From assembly GCA_013215025.1 (NCBI GenBank), contig JABSRR010000018.1, positions 13,030-24,153 of the forward strand: a stretch of DNA of 11,124 nucleotides, given 5' to 3'. Shown here in pieces: positions 8,547 to 11,124 of this stretch. Numbering within the stretch: position 1 is the stretch's first letter; each line of letters begins with the position of its first letter. Under the pieces are notes generated by a model. The model was not told the origin of the DNA, did no database searches, and saw only the letters and a list, made by a program, of their open reading frames with translations. Origin of the DNA: Pseudomonadales bacterium. GTDB taxonomy: Bacteria; Pseudomonadota; Gammaproteobacteria; Pseudomonadales; DT-91. Position numbers and translations under genes: made by a program.

Positions 8547-10397
8547 CTAACGCCCACGCAAGAAAAGCTTATCAAGCTCTGCCAGGTTAAGCGCTGTCCA
8601 AGTTGGACGACCATGGTTGCATTGACCGCTTCGCTCTGTAGCCTCCATATCGCGCAATAGCGCATTCATTTCTTCTTTGCTTAACTGACGATTAGCCCGC
8701 ACTGAAGCATGACAAGCCATCGTAGCCAAAACCTCATTAATCGCCGCCTCAATGCGATCACTTTGGCCATGCACCATTAAATCGCTGAGCACATCGCGAA
8801 TCAACTGTTCAACATCTTTAGGCTTTAACACCGTCGGCACCGCACGCACCAACAGGGTCTCCGGCCCCATACGTTCGATTTCAATACCCAGTGAGCGAAA
8901 CATGGATGAAAACTGCTCTGCAAAATCGAGTTCTTTTTCGCTCAGCGCAAGCGACTCTGGCACTAATAGCGGCTGCGATTGGATATTTTGTTCAGCGCGC
9001 TGCTGTTTCATTCTTTCATAAGTGATGCGTTCATGTGCGGCATGCATATCAACAATAATTAAGCCATGCGCATTTTCTGCCAATATGAAGATACCTTTTA
9101 GCTGCGCCACTGCGAAACCCAGGGGAGGAATGTCTTGCTGCTCGGATTGTTGATTGTGTTCTGGCGCCTCAGTTGCCGGCACCTGACTGCTGAACAGCTG
9201 GTAGGCTTGCAAACTTTCTGTAACGGCATATCCCGATTGATTGCTATCCGCTGGCTTGCTATAGGCCGCCATAGCCGCTTGAGGAGAGGCTTGCGGTGCT
9301 AGCGACATCGCCGCTTGCTCGGTCAGCGCTTGCTGCTCATTTGCTGCAGTGGCGAGCTGAGGCACAGTGTCAACACGCTGATCAGCTAGTTGGTCGGCTG
9401 GCCTGACATCCGCCAACGCTTTATGGATAGCGCGAAATAAAAAATCATGCACCGTTCTGCCGTCACGAAAACGCACTTCATGCTTAGTCGGATGCACATT
9501 GACATCAACAGAGGCAGGATCAAGCTCAAGATAAAGCACGAAGGCGGAATATCGATCATGGTACATCACATCTCGATAAGCTTGTTTTACCGCATGCGCA
9601 ACCAGCCTATCTTTGATAACGCGACCGTTGACGAAGAAATACTGCAGATCTGCCTGAGAACGAGAAAAACTAGGAAGTCCAATCCAGCCGCTGAGTTTTA
9701 GCCCTACCACCTCACGCTCAACAAACACCGCATTATCAATAAATGCTTTACCACATAACTGTGCGATGCGACGTTCTTGCTCATGCTGCGACGAGGCTTG
9801 CGATAACTGATAAAGAACGCGGCCATTGTGCTTTAGACTAAAGCCGACATCAAAGCGACTCATCGCCTGTCGTTTAACCACATCTTGTAAATGATTAAAC
9901 TCGGTTTTTTCGGTGCGCAAAAATTTACGCCGAGCCGGGGTATTGAAAAACAAATCTTTTACTTCAAGCGAGCTACCTTGGGGGTGCGCAGCAGGCTTGA
10001 GCTGGGTCTGCATATCACGCCCTTCTGTAGCAGCTTGCCAAGCACTTCCCTGTCGACAAGAGGTAAGCTTAAGACGCGACACCGAGGCAATCGAGGCCAG
10101 CGCCTCACCACGAAAACCCAGCGTCGCAACCGCCTCAAGATCATCTAAAGAACGTATTTTGCTGGTTGCATGACGCGACAGCGCGAGGGCTAAATCGTCT
10201 TTATCAATGCCAACGCCATTGTCTCGCACACGAATCAGCTTGCTACCGCCAGCTTCGATATCAATATCTATCTGAGACGCGCCTGCATCTAGGGCATTTT
10301 CCAAAAGCTCTTTGACCACTGAAGCAGGCCGCTCAACCACCTCGCCAGCGGCGATCTGATTGGCCAACCTAGGGCTTAATATTTGAATTCGAGACAT
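8547..10397 (-). CDS. mutL: DNA mismatch repair protein MutL with C-terminal endonuclease motifs
   Basis: MutL links mismatch recognition by MutS to strand removal. The 616-residue product has the GHKL ATPase domain: Glu30 and Asn34 of motif I (with E. coli Glu29 and Asn33 as equivalents), DNGVGI (59-64), GFRGEAL (94-100), and Lys305 in [13 protein letters not shown] Gln/Ala/Ser-rich linker spans about 335-425. The C-terminal domain carries D450-M-H-A-x2-E456-x4-E461, which is the DQHA(X)2E(X)4E endonuclease motif with Met for Gln, plus ACHAS (561-565), CNHGRP (593-598) and FLR at 612-614. E. coli MutL lacks this set and relies on MutH, so this protein is predicted to nick DNA itself. The ATG lies 10 bases after the amiB stop with no clear ribosome binding site, suggesting coupled translation. 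Confidence 0.98.
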   Translation of the reverse strand: MSRIQILSPRLANQIAAGEVVERPASVVKELLENALDAGASQIDIDIEAGGSKLIRVRDNGVGIDKDDLALALSRHATSKIRSLDDLEAVATLGFRGEALASIASVSRLKLTSCRQGSAWQAATEGRDMQTQLKPAAHPQGSSLEVKDLFFNTPARRKFLRTEKTEFNHLQDVVKRQAMSRFDVGFSLKHNGRVLYQLSQASSQHEQERRIAQLCGKAFIDNAVFVEREVVGLKLSGWIGLPSFSRSQADLQYFFVNGRVIKDRLVAHAVKQAYRDVMYHDRYSAFVLYLELDPASVDVNVHPTKHEVRFRDGRTVHDFLFRAIHKALADVRPADQLADQRVDTVPQLATAANEQQALTEQAAMSLAPQASPQAAMAAYSKPADSNQSGYAVTESLQAYQLFSSQVPATEAPEHNQQSEQQDIPPLGFAVAQLKGIFILAENAHGLIIVDMHAAHERITYERMKQQRAEQNIQSQPLLVPESLALSEKELDFAEQFSSMFRSLGIEIERMGPETLLVRAVPTVLKPKDVEQLIRDVLSDLMVHGQSDRIEAAINEVLATMACHASVRANRQLSKEEMNALLRDMEATERSGQCNHGRPTWTALNLAELDKLFLRGR

Positions 10398-10407
10398 AAA
10401 TTAGCTG

Positions 10408-11124
10408 TTAATTTGCAGGTGGTATTTCAAGCCGCTGACCCACTCTGATCGAGGTTTTGGTCAACTTATTATATTTCTGAATAGACGCCATAGAAACCGA
10501 ATACTTGTCTGCAATGCCGCTCAAGGTATCACCTGCCTCAACCACATAAATCGACTGTGACGATGGATTGGCGTAGCGATGAGCAATATAAGAATCTTCC
10601 GGCGCTTTATCTTTAAACCAACTGTGTACACCCTTAAAGATGGCATCCGCCATTTTATTTCGGTAGCTCACCGTCGATAGCTTTTTAGCCTCACCTGGAT
10701 TAGAAATAAAACCGGTTTCAACCAGCAGTGAAGGTATATCTGGCGTTTTAAGTACAGCAAACGCCGCCTGCTCGACGCGCTTTGAATGCAGCCTAGAAAT
10801 CTTACCCATATGCCCGAGGATACGCTCACCCACCTCCAGGCTAGCCTGCATTTTATGCGTCATTGATAAGTCTAATAATACTGAGGACAGCAACTGGTCT
10901 TTATCATTAAGGCTGACACCCCCCACTAAATCTGCGTCGTTCTCTCGCTTTGCTAACACCCGAGCAAATGTTGACGTGGCACCTTTAGATGATAACGCAA
11001 ATACCGACGTGCCATTCGCCTTAGGGCTGGTAAAGGCGTCTGCATGAATCGAAATAAACATATCTGCGTTCGCCTTTCGGGCTATTTCTCTGCGCTTCGC
11101 CAGCGGGATATAGTAATCCCCCTT
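10408..11124 (-). CDS. amiB: N-acetylmuramoyl-L-alanine amidase, AmiB type with LysM (N-terminal part outside window)
   Basis: AmiB-type amidases cut the amide bond between MurNAc and the stem peptide at the septum to separate daughter cells, in the periplasm, after activation by EnvC- or NlpD-type LytM proteins. The frame runs off the right edge, leaving 238 C-terminal residues. Seen are RREIARKANADMFISIHADAF, with the zinc-ligand His27 of the fragment, and SLLVETGFISNP with the catalytic Glu136. Between them is an inserted segment (about 60-110, DADLVGGVSLNDKDQLLSSV) that matches the autoinhibitory helix region of activator-controlled amidases. A LysM domain (193-235, YVVEAGDTLSGIADKYSV to LEIP) closes the protein and should bind glycan. 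An internal ATG at 11061 is not the start, because the amidase domain continues upstream to the edge. The signal peptide and AMIN domain would lie outside the window. Confidence 0.95.
   Translation of the reverse strand, partial: KGDYYIPLAKRREIARKANADMFISIHADAFTSPKANGTSVFALSSKGATSTFARVLAKRENDADLVGGVSLNDKDQLLSSVLLDLSMTHKMQASLEVGERILGHMGKISRLHSKRVEQAAFAVLKTPDIPSLLVETGFISNPGEAKKLSTVSYRNKMADAIFKGVHSWFKDKAPEDSYIAHRYANPSSQSIYVVEAGDTLSGIADKYSVSMASIQKYNKLTKTSIRVGQRLEIPPAN

Overview
The window is a chromosomal housekeeping segment from a gammaproteobacterium. The minus-strand order amiB-mutL-miaA-hfq-hflX-hflK-hflC-hisZ-purA is the known hfq-region superoperon of this class. hisZ between hflC and purA, a short 80-residue Hfq and a MutL with the endonuclease signature all match Pseudomonas-like lineages rather than Enterobacterales. 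The base composition is not GC-rich. Together with an HsaA-like ring hydroxylase gene next door, this suggests a marine or environmental relative (perhaps Cellvibrionales-type). That placement is inference.

Layout, left to right. Positions 3-929 (+) hold the C-terminal part of an HsaA-type flavin-dependent monooxygenase cut by the window edge. It converges on purA across a hairpin terminator at 946-970. The rest is on the minus strand, so transcription runs right to left: amiB (3' part, 11124-10408), mutL (10397-8547), miaA (8532-7534, GTG start) and hfq (7420-7178), closed by a strong terminator at 7137-7163. Then come hflX (7003-5684, TTG start), hflK (5617-4481) and hflC (4481-3606, overlapping hflK by one base), followed by one or two tandem terminators at 3521-3561. 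Last are hisZ (3491-2307) and purA (2283-997).

The genes form three likely transcription segments separated by terminators: (i) cell separation, mismatch repair, tRNA isopentenylation and Hfq; (ii) HflX, a ribosome-associated GTPase, with the HflKC membrane complex that controls FtsH; (iii) the HisZ regulatory subunit of ATP phosphoribosyltransferase and adenylosuccinate synthetase, which both act around adenine nucleotide and histidine metabolism. A perfect TATAAT on the minus strand just upstream of the hflC terminator could drive hisZ-purA, with the hairpins in its leader.

I see no tRNA, rRNA, CRISPR array, insertion sequence or phage gene, no gene-free stretch longer than 300 bases, and no new multi-gene system. 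The points worth a second look are small: the hisZ leader layout, the tandem repeat behind hfq, the two non-ATG starts, the Phe25 of Hfq, and the catabolic monooxygenase beside purA.
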